Of a stretch of 61,125 nucleotides of DNA, positions 43,508 through 53,374 are shown one piece after another. Under the pieces are notes generated by a model. It searched no databases. It had not been told where the DNA came from and worked only from the letters and a program-made list of their open reading frames with translations. How positions within the stretch are numbered: position 1 is the first letter of the stretch; every line of letters starts with the position of its first letter. Source of the stretch: an uncultured bacterium (GTDB lineage: Bacteria; Bacteroidota; Bacteroidia; Bacteroidales; Bacteroidaceae); assembly GCA_905214625.1 (NCBI GenBank), contig CAJMMQ010000018.1:1-61125 (forward strand), written 5' to 3'. The position numbers and the translations under genes were made by a program.

Positions 43508-46471
43508 ATGAGAAAATTGTTTTTTTCATGCTTGATGCTTGCCGCATCTCTGTGCCCTTCTGTGGCTCAGCAGGCCGAGACGCTAGGACGCGGACTCGTG
43601 GCCGTAAAGACAAAGGCAGGCGTCTATCTGTCGTGGCGATGCCTGACGTCTGACAAAAGCAGTCAGGGCTACGACGTGTATCGTGACGGAGTGAAGGTTA
43701 ACGCAGAGCCGATAACCGGCAGCACCAACTATGTTGACGCTTCGGGAACGGCAGATGCCAAGTATGTCGTTAAGGCAGTTGACGGCGGACAGGTGGTTGA
43801 GACCACGCCTGAGGCTGCCGTGTGGCCTGAAGTGTATAAGAAAGTGCACCTTGACAGACCTGCAGGCGGCACCACTCCCGACGGCGTGGCCTACACATAC
43901 AGCCCCAACGACTGCTCTGTGGGCGACGTTGACGGCGACGGAGAGTATGAGATAATAGTTAAATGGGACCCGAGCAACTCGAAGGACAACTCGGAGAAAG
44001 GTGCCTACACGGGCAATGTGTATATCGACGGATACAAGACTGACGGCACGAAGCTGTGGCGCATAGACCTCGGACGCAACATACGCGCCGGCGCTCACTA
44101 TACGCAGTTTATGGTCTACGACCTCGACGGCGACGGAAAGGCTGAGGTGGCATGCAAGACTGCACCCGGAACCATAGACGGACAGGGCAAGGCCGTGCTG
44201 ATGGGCGACGACAAGGTTACCGACGACTATCGCGTAAGCAGCGGCTCGAACAAGGGCATAATAGTATCGGGTCCTGAGTATCTCACGGTGTTCAACGGAC
44301 AGACCGGCGCCGAGATAACCACCGTTAGCTATGTGCCGCTGCGCTCAGTGCGCTCTAACTCACAGTGGGGCGACTCTTACGGCAACCGCTCTGAGCGCTA
44401 TCTGGCGTGTGTGGCTTATCTCGACGGACAGAAGCCGAGCCTGGTGATGTGCCGCGGCTATTATACGGCATCGTATCTCTGTGCATGGGACTTCGACGGA
44501 AAGAACCTTACGCAGCGATGGCTGCATAAGTCGGAAACTGCCGGCGAAGGCATCTACGGCGAAGGCGCACATTCACTGACGGTGGGTGACGTTGACGGCG
44601 ACGGCTGCGACGAGATTGTGTATGGCGCAGCATGCGTAGACCATGACGGCTCCGTGCTCTACCGAACCGGTGCCGGACACGGCGACGCCCTGCATCTTGG
44701 CGACTTCGACCCCGACCATGACGGACTTGAGATATGGATGGTGCATGAGGAGAAATCGGCGGCATTCCCCTGGGACGCAGAGTTCCGCGATGCCAAGACG
44801 GGCGAGATTCTGTGGGGACAGAAGCAGAGCGGCAACGACATAGGCCGCGGCGTGGTGGCCGACGTAAGTGACAAGTGGCGCGGATGTGAGGCTTGGGCAA
44901 TAGCCGACTACACGTCAGGCTCGAAGGCTACGGCCACATACGACTGCCGTGGAAACAAGGTGGCCGACAAGCGTCCGTCGTGCAACTTCCGCATCTATTG
45001 GGACGGCGACCTCTATGAAGAGCTGCTTGACGGCACCGAAATAGTTAAGCGCAACGCCACGCTGACAAGCGATGCCGCAAAATGGAACCTCGGACAATAC
45101 AGCAACGCGCAGTCGTGCAACACGACAAAGAAGACACCTTGTCTTTCGGCCGACATCCTTGGCGACTGGCGCGAGGAGGTGATACTGTGGGACGGAAGCA
45201 CAAGCTCTGACCTGCTTATATTCACCACGACGGAAGAAACTAAATACAAGGTGCCCTGCCTCATGCAGGACCACATATACAGAATGGCCATAGCATGGCA
45301 GAATGTGGCATACAACCAGCCGCCTCACCTTGGCTATTATCTGCCCGACAGATTTTCTACCGATGCATCGCTGCGTGCGGTTAGCGGACAGCTCAACCAG
45401 ACCGTGGAGCAGGGCGAGGCCATTGAGGCCATTGTTTATGAGTGGAAGAACGCCACGGGCGTGGCTGCAGAGGGACTACCCGACGGCGTAACCATGTTGG
45501 TGGACAACTCTTCAAGGCAGTTTACAATAAGCGGAACGCCTTCGGCCACGGGTACATATAAATATAAAGTGTCTACCACAGGTGGCGAGACGACGGCGAC
45601 GATAGAGGGAACAATAACCGTGCGCGACAAGATTGTGCTTACGCCGCTGGCCTGCTATCCGTTCGATGAGATAAGCGCAGGCTCCACGCCCAACACCGTA
45701 GAGGGCATGGCCGAGGCCGTTGGCTCACCTTCTCTGGTGCAAGGCATCAAGGGCAATGCCGCACAGCTCGACGGAGCGTCTTACTTCACGCAGATGGCTT
45801 ACAGCCAGATACAGCTCGGTGCGGAAGACTTCACCGTTGAATTCTGGATGAAGTCGACAGATGATGCCGCCTACATATTCCATAAGGGCAGCATAACGGC
45901 CAACGCCGAAACAGGAGCCACGGGCAAATGGGTAGGTCTGGAGTATAAGAACGGACTGCTGAAGTTTGCCGTTGACGACAACGTTACAAAGAGCGAGGCT
46001 TCAGCCACGGCTACTTCTTATTTCAATGGCGAGTGGACCCACATAGTGTGCGTGCGCGACAGCTACACCAAGACTCTGAAGCTCTATGCCAACGGAGTGC
46101 TGATAGCTGAGGCTGCCGATGCCACAGACGACATATCAGACAACGACGAGCCGCTCACAGTGGGTAATGTCAACGTGAGCCTGAACAACTTCCTTGAGGG
46201 TACAATCGACGAGTTCACTATATATAGAGGTGCAATGAGCTATAACAAGGTTAAGGAGCGTTACAACGAATACATTGCTTCGGGCATTGAGACAGTGCCT
46301 TCGGCTCTTCCGGCAGCCAAGCTCACGCTTGTTTCGGCTACGAGCGGTATGGTTGTGGCACGCGGGATAGGCGCACCTGAGAACATCACCTCAGGCGTTG
46401 CACCGGGTTACTATATCCTGATAATTGACCATGGAACCTCGTCGGAAGTGAGAAAATTTGTCAAGAAATAA
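43508..46471 (+). CDS. Secreted rhamnogalacturonan lyase (PL11) with LamG-like domain
   Basis: A 987-residue exported enzyme predicted to cleave the rhamnogalacturonan I backbone of pectin by beta-elimination. It has a signal peptide (about 1-20, ending PSVAQQ), an N-terminal fibronectin-like strand set (YLSWRCLTSDKSSQGYDVYR) and a PL11 beta-propeller (about 100-630) with repeated calcium loops: VGDVDGDGEYEIIVKWDPSN, YDLDGDGKAEVACKTAPGT and VGDVDGDGCDEIVYGAAC. About 645-705 look immunoglobulin-like (TISGTPSATGTYKYKVSTTG). About 720-920 look LamG/concanavalin-like (FTVEFWMKSTDDAAYIFHKG, WTHIVCVRDSYTKTLKLYAN, NFLEGTIDEFTIYRGAMSYN). The tail GYYILIIDHGTSSEVRKFVK may be a type IX secretion signal. 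The kduI and kduD genes in this window act on products of pectin breakdown. Confidence 0.9.
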   Translation: MRKLFFSCLMLAASLCPSVAQQAETLGRGLVAVKTKAGVYLSWRCLTSDKSSQGYDVYRDGVKVNAEPITGSTNYVDASGTADAKYVVKAVDGGQVVETTPEAAVWPEVYKKVHLDRPAGGTTPDGVAYTYSPNDCSVGDVDGDGEYEIIVKWDPSNSKDNSEKGAYTGNVYIDGYKTDGTKLWRIDLGRNIRAGAHYTQFMVYDLDGDGKAEVACKTAPGTIDGQGKAVLMGDDKVTDDYRVSSGSNKGIIVSGPEYLTVFNGQTGAEITTVSYVPLRSVRSNSQWGDSYGNRSERYLACVAYLDGQKPSLVMCRGYYTASYLCAWDFDGKNLTQRWLHKSETAGEGIYGEGAHSLTVGDVDGDGCDEIVYGAACVDHDGSVLYRTGAGHGDALHLGDFDPDHDGLEIWMVHEEKSAAFPWDAEFRDAKTGEILWGQKQSGNDIGRGVVADVSDKWRGCEAWAIADYTSGSKATATYDCRGNKVADKRPSCNFRIYWDGDLYEELLDGTEIVKRNATLTSDAAKWNLGQYSNAQSCNTTKKTPCLSADILGDWREEVILWDGSTSSDLLIFTTTEETKYKVPCLMQDHIYRMAIAWQNVAYNQPPHLGYYLPDRFSTDASLRAVSGQLNQTVEQGEAIEAIVYEWKNATGVAAEGLPDGVTMLVDNSSRQFTISGTPSATGTYKYKVSTTGGETTATIEGTITVRDKIVLTPLACYPFDEISAGSTPNTVEGMAEAVGSPSLVQGIKGNAAQLDGASYFTQMAYSQIQLGAEDFTVEFWMKSTDDAAYIFHKGSITANAETGATGKWVGLEYKNGLLKFAVDDNVTKSEASATATSYFNGEWTHIVCVRDSYTKTLKLYANGVLIAEAADATDDISDNDEPLTVGNVNVSLNNFLEGTIDEFTIYRGAMSYNKVKERYNEYIASGIETVPSALPAAKLTLVSATSGMVVARGIGAPENITSGVAPGYYILIIDHGTSSEVRKFVKK

Positions 46472-46548
46472 TCATCCTTACAGGCTGTGCCCCTTGTTCC
46501 GGCTTTCCTGCCGGTTGGTTGTAGGGGCGCAGACCATGCATAGTGCAT

Positions 46549-46612
46549 GTATATGCCTGCATGTCGGCCGTTTCTATTCTTTTATTGAAACGCTGACGGC
46601 AGGCATATATGT
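46549..46612 (+). terminator. Long imperfect hairpin after the PL11 gene
   Basis: ATATGCCTGC (46551-46560) pairs with GCAGGCATAT (46599-46608), and GTTTC (46570-46574) with GAAAC around a TATTCTTTTATT loop. GTTTCTGTTTC follows. The other bases between 46472 and 46782 hold only the metK promoter. Confidence 0.65.
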
Positions 46613-46722
46613 TTCTGTTTCGGGTTATTTGCCTGTGTGGCAGTGTATCTTTGAAAACATGCTGCAACAATACTGATGCAGTGACGCTTACATTGAAAAT
46701 CAGTTAAAAAGAAGATTTTTAT

Positions 46723-46753
46723 TTTGCGGTTAGAACTAATTGCCTTAACTTTG
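46723..46753 (+). promoter_or_regulatory. metK promoter
   Basis: TTTG (46723-46726), 19-bp spacer, TAACTTTG (46746-46753), about 30 bp before the start codon. Confidence 0.75.
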
Positions 46754-46782
46754 CAAACTCTTTTATAATTAAGGTAAATAAA

Positions 46783-48042
46783 ATGGCATATTTCTTCACT
46801 TCAGAATCAGTTTCAGAAGGGCATCCTGACAAGGTTGCCGACCAGATTTCAGACGCAATATTAGACCAGTTTCTGGCTTACGACGATAAGGCACGCGTGG
46901 CTGTTGAGACGCTTGTGACAACAGGACAGGTTATCATTGCCGGCGAGGTGCGCAGCGATGTGTATATCGACCTGCAGACCATAGCTCGCAAGACGATAAG
47001 ACGAATAGGATATACAAAGTCGGAATATCAGTTCGACTGGAACTCTTGCGGTGTGCTCAACGCCATACACGAGCAGAGCGAGGACATAAAGCGCGGCGTT
47101 GACCGTCAGGACGAGAGCGAGCAGGGAGCCGGCGACCAGGGCATGATGTTCGGCTATGCCTGCAACGAAACGGAAAACTATATGCCGCTGTCGCTCGACT
47201 TGGCGCACATGATAATGCGCACGTTGGCCGACATACGCAAGGAAGGCAAGGTGATGACATATCTGCGCCCCGACTCGAAGAGCCAGGTTACGGTTGAATA
47301 CGACGACAACGGCGAGGCCCGCCGCATTGACACCATCGTGGTTTCTACACAGCACGACGAGTTTGACTCTGACGATGATGCCATGCTGGCGCGTATAAAG
47401 GAAGATGTGAAGAACATCCTCATGCCGCGTGTCAAGGAGCAGATTCACAGCGATAAGGTGCTCGCACTGTTTGACGACGACATCAAATATCTTGTCAACC
47501 CTACAGGAAAGTTCGTTATCGGCGGCCCTCATGGCGACACAGGTCTTACCGGCCGCAAGATTATCGTTGACACATACGGAGGCAAGGGCGCTCACGGCGG
47601 AGGCGCGTTCTCGGGCAAAGACTCGAGCAAGGTTGACCGTTCGGCTGCCTATGCAGCACGCTATATAGCCAAGAACATGGTGGCTGCCGGCGTCGCCGAC
47701 GAGATGCTCGTGCAGATAAGCTACGCCATAGGTCAGGCAGAGCCTGTAAGCATATATGTTAACACTTACGGCAGGAGTCATGTAAGCCAGTCGGACGGCG
47801 AGATTGCCGAGGTTGTCAAGAAGATGTTCGACCTCAGACCGAGAGCCATCGAGCGCGACCTGAAGCTGCGCCAGCCTATATACAGCGAGACGGCCGCTTA
47901 CGGACACATGGGCCGCAAGTATGAGAAGGTGAAGAAAACCTTTGAGAGCCACTACCACGAGACAAAGACCATCGAGGTTGAACTCTTTACATGGGAGAAG
48001 CTCGACAAGGTTAATGAGATAAAGAAAGCGTTCGGACTCTAA
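46783..48042 (+). CDS. metK: S-adenosylmethionine synthetase
   Basis: Makes S-adenosylmethionine from methionine and ATP in the cytosol. It has 419 residues, slightly longer than the E. coli enzyme (384), as in other Bacteroidetes. The motifs are clear: [17 protein letters not shown] near the N-terminus, the [12 protein letters not shown] signature (about 111-122), the active-site [24 protein letters not shown] block (about 258-275) with [15 protein letters not shown], and [18 protein letters not shown] near the end. It is transcribed from its own promoter upstream. Confidence 0.97.
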   Translation: MAYFFTSESVSEGHPDKVADQISDAILDQFLAYDDKARVAVETLVTTGQVIIAGEVRSDVYIDLQTIARKTIRRIGYTKSEYQFDWNSCGVLNAIHEQSEDIKRGVDRQDESEQGAGDQGMMFGYACNETENYMPLSLDLAHMIMRTLADIRKEGKVMTYLRPDSKSQVTVEYDDNGEARRIDTIVVSTQHDEFDSDDDAMLARIKEDVKNILMPRVKEQIHSDKVLALFDDDIKYLVNPTGKFVIGGPHGDTGLTGRKIIVDTYGGKGAHGGGAFSGKDSSKVDRSAAYAARYIAKNMVAAGVADEMLVQISYAIGQAEPVSIYVNTYGRSHVSQSDGEIAEVVKKMFDLRPRAIERDLKLRQPIYSETAAYGHMGRKYEKVKKTFESHYHETKTIEVELFTWEKLDKVNEIKKAFGL

Positions 48043-48159
48043 GTCCATGCGCGGGGGAGATGTGTCAGAACACACAGGCGTTGCACGTTTGGGCATGCCG
48101 TGTCTTGGCACATCCTCTTGTTATTATATAAACGAACAAAGTAGGGCAGAGAACAAGAG

Positions 48160-49188
48160 ATGACAGAGTTTCAGGCTGATTCGACAAACATACGCGAGGA
48201 CGTAACGCAGGCCGAACCGTTGGAGACGGAAAAGCCTGCTAAGGTGAAGCACCCTTATGAAGTGTTGCAGCAGCTGCCTGCTGACGCCACGCCGGCCCAG
48301 CAAGACTCTGCCATACAGTCGGTGTTTCATGTAGAGAACACCCATCTCAGTACTCGTCCCGACACGCTGCATCTGCCCGGACACGACAAGGGTAAGAGTG
48401 CAAAGGACATAAGTCTGCCGCAATACTACAAACAGAACTTTTTCTCGAACGACTCGATGTATCATCCGGAACTCGACGGCGGACGCTATGGTGTGGCCGG
48501 CGACCCGGTGCCTTACACTATAAAGGGCGACAACACCATCACCGCCTTGCTGCTTGGCTGTTTCGTGCTGGCTCTTATAGCATTTTCAAAGTCGCGCAGA
48601 TTCCTTTTCCGTCAGGCCAAAGACTTTTTCTACGAGCCGCGCACATTTACCTCTGAATTTTCCGAGACAACCAACGAGCTGCGCTTTCAGTCGTTCCTTG
48701 TCCTTCAGACCTGTCTGCTGTTCGCCCTTGTGTCTTTTCTCTACACTCAGGAGTGCGTTGCCGACACGTTCATCCTGTCGTCGCAGTATGAGCTGGTGGC
48801 CATATTCTTTGGCGTGTTCGTAGCCTATTTTGTGCTGAAGATGCTTGTGTACTGGTTTGTCAACGGCGTGTTCTTCGGCAAGAAAAAGAGCGCGAGATGG
48901 CTGAAGTCGTTTTTGTTCATAACATCTGTTGAAGGCGTGGCACTGTTTCCTCTCGTAATGCTTCAGTCGTATTTTGACTTATCTATACAAAATGCAGTAT
49001 TTTATGTTGCATTTGTTATAATTTTAGTGAAAATATTGTTGTTTTACAAGAGCTATGTGGTGTTTTTCAATCAGAAAAACTTTTTTTTGCAAATAATTTT
49101 GTACTTTTGTGCCCTCGAAATAATGCCCTTGCTTTCATTGGGCGGGGCGCTTGTAAAGATTGTAGACTATTTAAAAATAAACTTTTAG
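48160..49188 (+). CDS. Membrane protein of the DUF4271 type
   Basis: A 342-residue inner-membrane protein with a hydrophilic N-terminal half (about 1-125, Pro/Asp/Thr-rich) and about eight hydrophobic segments thereafter: TALLLGCFVLALIAF, FLVLQTCLLFALVSFL, ELVAIFFGVFVAYFVLKML, FLFITSVEGVALFPLVML, and further ones to LPLLSLGGALVKIV. DUF4271 proteins lie just before hemD in many Bacteroidetes. It starts the operon with hemD (12-bp gap), rnpA, yidD and tyrS. The first 120 residues of the gene have GC-rich codons and the last third is AT-rich. Confidence 0.88.
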   Translation: MTEFQADSTNIREDVTQAEPLETEKPAKVKHPYEVLQQLPADATPAQQDSAIQSVFHVENTHLSTRPDTLHLPGHDKGKSAKDISLPQYYKQNFFSNDSMYHPELDGGRYGVAGDPVPYTIKGDNTITALLLGCFVLALIAFSKSRRFLFRQAKDFFYEPRTFTSEFSETTNELRFQSFLVLQTCLLFALVSFLYTQECVADTFILSSQYELVAIFFGVFVAYFVLKMLVYWFVNGVFFGKKKSARWLKSFLFITSVEGVALFPLVMLQSYFDLSIQNAVFYVAFVIILVKILLFYKSYVVFFNQKNFFLQIILYFCALEIMPLLSLGGALVKIVDYLKINF

Positions 49189-49199
49189 GGTATTGACTG

Positions 49200-49937
49200 A
49201 TGGTAAGAAAGATATTAATCTCACAGCCCAGGCCAAGTAGTGAAAAATCACCGTATTTCGATATGGAAAAAGAATACGGAGTAGAGTTGGTGTTTCGTCC
49301 TTTTATTAAGGTTGAAGGACTTTCTTCAAAAGATTTCCGCCAGCAGAAAGTAAGTATTCTCAATTATACTGCTGTAGTTTTTACTTCGCGTCATGCAATA
49401 GACAACTATTTCAAACTTGCCAAGGATATGAGGCTTGAAATACCGGAGACAATGAAATATTTCTGCGTAACCGAGACAATAGCTCTTTATATACAGAAAT
49501 ATGTTCAGTATCGCAAGCGTAAGGTGTTCTTTGGAAAGACCGGCAAGATAGACGACCTGCTGCCAACCATGCTGAAGCATAAGACTGAGAAATATCTTAT
49601 ACCGATGAGCGACGTGCACGACGACAGCGTGCAGAAGTTGCTCGACTCAAAGAAGCTCAACCATACCGAGTGTGTTATGTACCGCACGGTAAGCAACGAT
49701 TTTACCGAGGAAGAAATAAAGACATTCGACTACGACATGTGTATTTTCTTCAGTCCGTCGGGCATCAATGCCTTCAAGGGTACGTTTGAGAACAGCAATG
49801 TTATCGTCGGCACATTCGGTCCTGCCACGGCAAAGGCCGCCCACGACGCGGGCCTGAAGGTGGAGTTTGAGGCTCCAACAAAGGAACATCCGTCAATGAC
49901 AAGCGCCCTGAAAGACTTTTTGGAGAAGAACAAATAA
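49200..49937 (+). CDS. hemD: Uroporphyrinogen-III synthase
   Basis: Closes and inverts ring D of hydroxymethylbilane on the way to haem/sirohaem/cobalamin-type tetrapyrroles. The 245-residue length is normal. The two Rossmann-like lobes of the family show as AVVFTSRHAIDNYFKLAKD (about 57-75), YFCVTETIALYIQKYVQYRK (about 86-105), CIFFSPSGINAFKGTF (about 180-195) and VGTFGPATAKAAHDAGLKVE (about 200-220). Sequence conservation is low in this family, so the fold pattern and the neighbourhood carry the call. It is the second gene of the DUF4271-hemD-rnpA-yidD-tyrS operon. Confidence 0.88.
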   Translation: MVRKILISQPRPSSEKSPYFDMEKEYGVELVFRPFIKVEGLSSKDFRQQKVSILNYTAVVFTSRHAIDNYFKLAKDMRLEIPETMKYFCVTETIALYIQKYVQYRKRKVFFGKTGKIDDLLPTMLKHKTEKYLIPMSDVHDDSVQKLLDSKKLNHTECVMYRTVSNDFTEEEIKTFDYDMCIFFSPSGINAFKGTFENSNVIVGTFGPATAKAAHDAGLKVEFEAPTKEHPSMTSALKDFLEKNK

Positions 49938-49957
49938 AGATACAAATATAATATATT

Positions 49958-50368
49958 ATGTCGGCATCCGGTGTTCTGACATTCAGGAAAGAAGAGCGGA
50001 TTTGCAGAAAGACAGAGATAGACAAGCTCTTCAACCGTGGAGGCAGCCGCTCGATGGCCGCATTCCCTGTAAGGCTTGTGTACCTTAAAACCGATGCCGA
50101 AGCCGGAACACCCAAGGTGAAAGTGCTGGTGAGCGTGTCGAAGAAATGCTTTAAGAGGGCCGTGAAGCGCAACAGGGTGAAGCGGCAGCTGCGCGAGGCT
50201 TACAGGCTTAACAAGAGCATTTTATACGAACAGCTTGACCATCAGGAGGACACGGCGCTGCTTGTAGCTCTGATATGGATTGACGACAAGCTGTGGCCGA
50301 CCTCCGAGGTTGAGAAAAAGGTGGTTAACCTTATGCACCGGCTGTCGGAGAAGATAGAAAGGCAATGA
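49958..50368 (+). CDS. rnpA: Ribonuclease P protein component
   Basis: A 136-residue protein cofactor of RNase P, which trims tRNA 5' ends. The RNA-binding signature [17 protein letters not shown] (about 64-80) is intact, with the central [16 protein letters not shown] region and the usual N-terminal [17 protein letters not shown]. It lies 20 bp after hemD and overlaps yidD by four bases (ATGA), so expression is coupled. In most bacteria rnpA lies next to rpmH; here it is in the hemD-tyrS cluster. Confidence 0.95.
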   Translation: MSASGVLTFRKEERICRKTEIDKLFNRGGSRSMAAFPVRLVYLKTDAEAGTPKVKVLVSVSKKCFKRAVKRNRVKRQLREAYRLNKSILYEQLDHQEDTALLVALIWIDDKLWPTSEVEKKVVNLMHRLSEKIERQ

Positions 50369-50607
50369 GAAGCATTCTTAACCATATATCCAGAATATTG
50401 GTGTGGCTGCTGTCATTGCCTATCGTGTTTTATCAGCGTTGCATCTCTCCCTTCACTCCGCCTTCGTGCAGGTTTACGCCCACATGTTCCGAATATGCAC
50501 GCCAGGCCTTGAAGAAGCACGGGCCGATAAAGGGACTGGCATTGGCTATATGGCGCATACTGAGGTGCAACCCGTGGGGAGGAAGCGGGTACGACCCTGT
50601 GCCGTAG
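50365..50607 (+). CDS. yidD: Membrane protein insertion efficiency factor YidD
   Basis: An 80-residue protein that helps insertion of membrane proteins through YidC. The family signature is complete: [20 protein letters not shown] (about 23-42) then [16 protein letters not shown] and [17 protein letters not shown] at the end. It overlaps rnpA by four bases, as in most bacteria. It is followed by 134 bp with no apparent gene before tyrS. Confidence 0.95.
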   Translation: MRSILNHISRILVWLLSLPIVFYQRCISPFTPPSCRFTPTCSEYARQALKKHGPIKGLALAIWRILRCNPWGGSGYDPVP

Positions 50608-50741
50608 ATGCCTTTTCGCCGCTGTAACCGGCTTGTTAAGGTTGCCGTGCTGCGGTATTTCGGGCTTTGCGGTGTTTATGTAATAGGGTTGCCGGGGCGG
50701 CTTTTATATGTTTAACGAATAAAAAAATAAAGAAAAATACG

Positions 50742-52040
50742 ATGAATAAGAACTTTGTAGAAGAATTGAGATGGCGTGGCATGCTGAGTCAGATAATGCC
50801 GGGTACGGAAGAAATGTTGCAGAAAGAGCAGGTTACTGCTTATCTCGGCACTGACCCGACGGCCGACTCGCTGCATATAGGTCACCTCTGCGGCGTTATG
50901 ATGCTGCGTCACCTGCAGCGTTGCGGACACAAGCCGCTGGCACTTGTGGGCGGAGCCACAGGTATGATAGGCGACCCTTCAGGCAAGAGCCTTGAGCGCA
51001 ACCTGCTCGACGAGGCGACTCTGCGCCACAATCAGGAGTGTATAAAGAAGCAGCTCGCCAAGTTTCTCGACTTTGAGAGCGACGCTCCCAACAGGGCTGA
51101 GCTTGTGAACAACTACGACTGGATGAAGGATATGGGCTTCCTGCAATTTGCGCGTGAGGTGGGCAAGCACATCACCGTAAACTATATGATGGCCAAGGAG
51201 AGCGTTCAGCAGCGCCTTAACGGCGAGGCACGCGACGGTTTGTCATTCACCGAGTTCACCTATCAGCTGCTCCAGGGCTACGACTTCCTGTATCTCTATC
51301 AGCACAAGGGCTGCAAACTGCAGATGGGCGGCAACGACCAGTGGGGCAACATGACCACCGGAACCGAGCTTATACGCCGCACGCTCGGCAGCGAGGCTGA
51401 GGCTTACGCGCTGACATGTCCGCTGATAACCAAGGCCGACGGCAAGAAGTTCGGCAAGACAGAGAGCGGAAATATCTGGCTCGACCCGAAGCGCACATCG
51501 CCTTACAAGTTCTATCAGTTCTGGCTCAACGTTAGCGATGACGACGCAGAGCGCTACATCAAGATATTCACCAGCCTTGACAAGGAGACCATCGACGCCC
51601 TCGTAGAGGAGCACCGTCAGGATCCGGGACGCCGCACGCTGCAGCGCCGCCTGGCAGAAGAAGTAACCGTTATGGTTCACTCTCGCGAGGACTACGACGC
51701 AGCCGTTGAGGCTTCTAACATACTGTTCGGCAAGTCGACAAAAGACAGCCTGCTGAAACTCGACGAGCAGACATTCCTCGACATCTTTGAGGGTGTGCCC
51801 CAGTTTGAGGTTTCAAAGGACAAGATAGGTCTGCCGGCTGTAGAGCTGTTCACCACAGAGGCTGCCGTGTTTGCCAGCAAAGGCGAGATGCGCAAGCTCG
51901 TTCAGGGCGGAGGCGTGTCGCTCAACAAGGAGAAACTCGCCGCTTTCGACCGTGAGATTACTTCAGACGACCTCATCGACGGCAAGTATCTGCTCGTTCA
52001 GCGCGGCAAGAAAAACTATTTCCTCATAACTGTGAAATAA
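50742..52040 (+). CDS. tyrS: Tyrosyl-tRNA synthetase
   Basis: Charges tRNA-Tyr. The product is 432 residues from the ATG at 50742 (an upstream frame from 50667 adds 25 non-conserved residues). Class I signatures: the HIGH block in [19 protein letters not shown], the KMSKS-like KKFGKTESG (about 235), the [10 protein letters not shown] motif and a C-terminal S4 RNA-binding domain (about 355-432). It is the last gene of the operon starting at DUF4271, and a terminator follows. Confidence 0.96.
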   Translation: MNKNFVEELRWRGMLSQIMPGTEEMLQKEQVTAYLGTDPTADSLHIGHLCGVMMLRHLQRCGHKPLALVGGATGMIGDPSGKSLERNLLDEATLRHNQECIKKQLAKFLDFESDAPNRAELVNNYDWMKDMGFLQFAREVGKHITVNYMMAKESVQQRLNGEARDGLSFTEFTYQLLQGYDFLYLYQHKGCKLQMGGNDQWGNMTTGTELIRRTLGSEAEAYALTCPLITKADGKKFGKTESGNIWLDPKRTSPYKFYQFWLNVSDDDAERYIKIFTSLDKETIDALVEEHRQDPGRRTLQRRLAEEVTVMVHSREDYDAAVEASNILFGKSTKDSLLKLDEQTFLDIFEGVPQFEVSKDKIGLPAVELFTTEAAVFASKGEMRKLVQGGGVSLNKEKLAAFDREITSDDLIDGKYLLVQRGKKNYFLITVK

Positions 52041-52068
52041 TTTGTCGGCAGTGCGTTCTTGAAATGTC

Positions 52069-52092
52069 AAAAGGCTGTCCGACAGGGCTTTT
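52069..52092 (+). terminator. tyrS terminator
   Basis: AAAAGGCTGTCC (52069-52080) pairs with GACAGGGCTTTT (52081-52092), with mismatched G positions and the T-run inside the stem. Just downstream a single degenerate 22-nt-family unit can be read (GCAAAACTTGCGGCCTTTTAC). Confidence 0.6.
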
Positions 52093-52146
52093 GCGTAATA
52101 AAAATGCAAAACTTGCGGCCTTTTACATTCAAAAAATAAGAAAAAA

Positions 52147-52178
52147 TTTGGTAGTGGCGTAAAAAACCACTACCTTTG
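52147..52178 (+). promoter_or_regulatory. tRNA-Gln promoter
   Basis: TTTG (52147-52150), 20-bp spacer, TACCTTTG (52171-52178). The spacer contains a perfect 8-bp dyad, GGTAGTGG (52150-52157) with CCACTACC (52167-52174), that overlaps both promoter boxes and could be an operator. Confidence 0.75.
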
Positions 52179-52188
52179 CACCCGTGAT

Positions 52189-52259
52189 TGTCCAATGGTG
52201 TAATGGTAGCACAACAGGTTTTGGTTCTGTTTGTAGTGGTTCGAATCCGCTTTGGACAA
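52189..52259 (+). tRNA. tRNA-Gln (anticodon TTG)
   Basis: The acceptor stem TGTCCAA (52189-52195) pairs with TTGGACA (52252-52258), and the discriminator is A. The D arm has GGTGTAATGGTAGCAC. The anticodon arm AACAG/CTGTT carries TTG, and the T arm has GTGGTTCGAATCCGC. CCA is not encoded. A strong terminator follows at 52285-52322. Confidence 0.97.
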
Positions 52260-52284
52260 CATTTTTAAATATTATTCATATAAT

Positions 52285-52322
52285 AATCGCACCTTTCATA
52301 ACGTAGGGGTGCGATTTTTTTG
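52285..52322 (+). terminator. Terminator of the tRNA-Gln transcript
   Basis: AATCGCACC (52285-52293) pairs with GGTGCGATT (52308-52316) and is followed by a T-run. The promoter of kduI begins directly after. Confidence 0.88.
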
Positions 52323-52323
52323 T

Positions 52324-52331
52324 TATCTTTG
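52324..52331 (+). promoter_or_regulatory. -7 box of kduI
   Basis: TATCTTTG (then CAAGC) just after the tRNA terminator. The leader to the kduI start (52519) would be about 180 nt, and nothing recognisable as a riboswitch is seen in it. Confidence 0.55.
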
Positions 52332-52518
52332 CAAGCAATTAAAGGGTAGCCCCCGTATGCTTCATTCACACCGACATTGTTGTCGGACTCAGAATAGTGC
52401 CTGCCGGGGCGGGCCGGATTATGTGGTGAAAGCTTCAGGCCGGCGTGCGGCGCAGCTTTCACATTGTATAGAATACAGTCTTCATCAAAAAACAATTAGT
52501 TTAAAAACAAATACATTT

Positions 52519-53364
52519 ATGAAAACAAATTACGAAATCCGCTATGCAGCGCATCCGGAGGATGCAAAAAACTATGACACCAAGAGAATCCGTCGCGACT
52601 TCCTTATCGAGAAAGTGTTTGCGGCTGACGAGGTAAATATGGTTTACTCAATGTACGACCGCATGGTTGTAGGCGGTGCAATGCCCGTTAACGAGGAACT
52701 GAAGCTCGAGGCTATCGACCCGCTGAAGGCCGACTACTTTACAACACGCCGTGAGATAGGTATCTTCAACGTAGGCGAGGGCGAAGGCGTCGTTAAGGTT
52801 GGCGACGAGACATTCACTCTCGGATTCAAGGAGGCACTGTATATTGGCCGTGGCGACCGCGACGTGTTCTTCAGCAGCAAGGACGCGCAGAAGCCGGCTA
52901 AGTTCTACTTTAACAGTACAACAGCCCACAAGGAGTATCCTTGCAAGAAGGTTACAAAGGCCGATGCCGTTGTTGCCCACATGGGTTCACTCGAGATGAG
53001 CAACGAGCGCGACATCAACAAGATGCTCGTTTCTCAGGTTCTGCCCACATGCCAGCTGCAGATGGGTATGACAGAGCTTGCAACAGGCAGCGTATGGAAC
53101 ACTATGCCGGCTCACGTTCACAGCCGCCGCATGGAGGCTTACTTCTACTTTGAGGTGCCCGAGGATCAGGCCGTATGCCACTTCATGGGCGAGATAGACG
53201 AGACACGCCACATCTGGATGAAGGGCGACCAGGCTGTTCTGTCTCCCGAATGGAGCATCCACAGTGCCGCTGCCACTCACAACTATACCTTTATCTGGGG
53301 TATGGGCGGCGAGAACCTCGACTACGGCGATCAGGACTTCTCAAAGATTACGGATTTGAAGTAA
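52519..53364 (+). CDS. kduI: 5-dehydro-4-deoxy-D-glucuronate isomerase
   Basis: Converts 4-deoxy-L-threo-5-hexosulose uronate (DKI) to 2-keto-3-deoxy-D-gluconate-type DKII in pectin and uronate breakdown. The product is 281 residues from the ATG at 52519. The frame extends upstream through the leader and the tRNA-Gln gene to 52252, which is not plausible. Family features: MKTNYEIRYAAHPEDAKNYD start, GGAMPVNEELKLEA, the zinc site region NTMPAHVHSRRMEAYFYFEV (His, His, Glu) and a second His in PEWSIHSAAATHNYTFIWGM. It lies 190 bp upstream of kduD, with an inverted-repeat element between. Confidence 0.95.
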   Translation: MKTNYEIRYAAHPEDAKNYDTKRIRRDFLIEKVFAADEVNMVYSMYDRMVVGGAMPVNEELKLEAIDPLKADYFTTRREIGIFNVGEGEGVVKVGDETFTLGFKEALYIGRGDRDVFFSSKDAQKPAKFYFNSTTAHKEYPCKKVTKADAVVAHMGSLEMSNERDINKMLVSQVLPTCQLQMGMTELATGSVWNTMPAHVHSRRMEAYFYFEVPEDQAVCHFMGEIDETRHIWMKGDQAVLSPEWSIHSAAATHNYTFIWGMGGENLDYGDQDFSKITDLK

Positions 53365-53374
53365 ATATATTTCA

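Noticed and set aside
46861..48111. 416-codon minus-strand frame across metK
   Set aside because: Opposite-strand shadow of metK; no motif and no independent start signals.
52252..52518. Upstream extension of the kduI frame
   Set aside because: It would begin inside the tRNA-Gln gene and cross the tRNA terminator and the kduI -7 box. KduI proteins start at the ATG at 52519.
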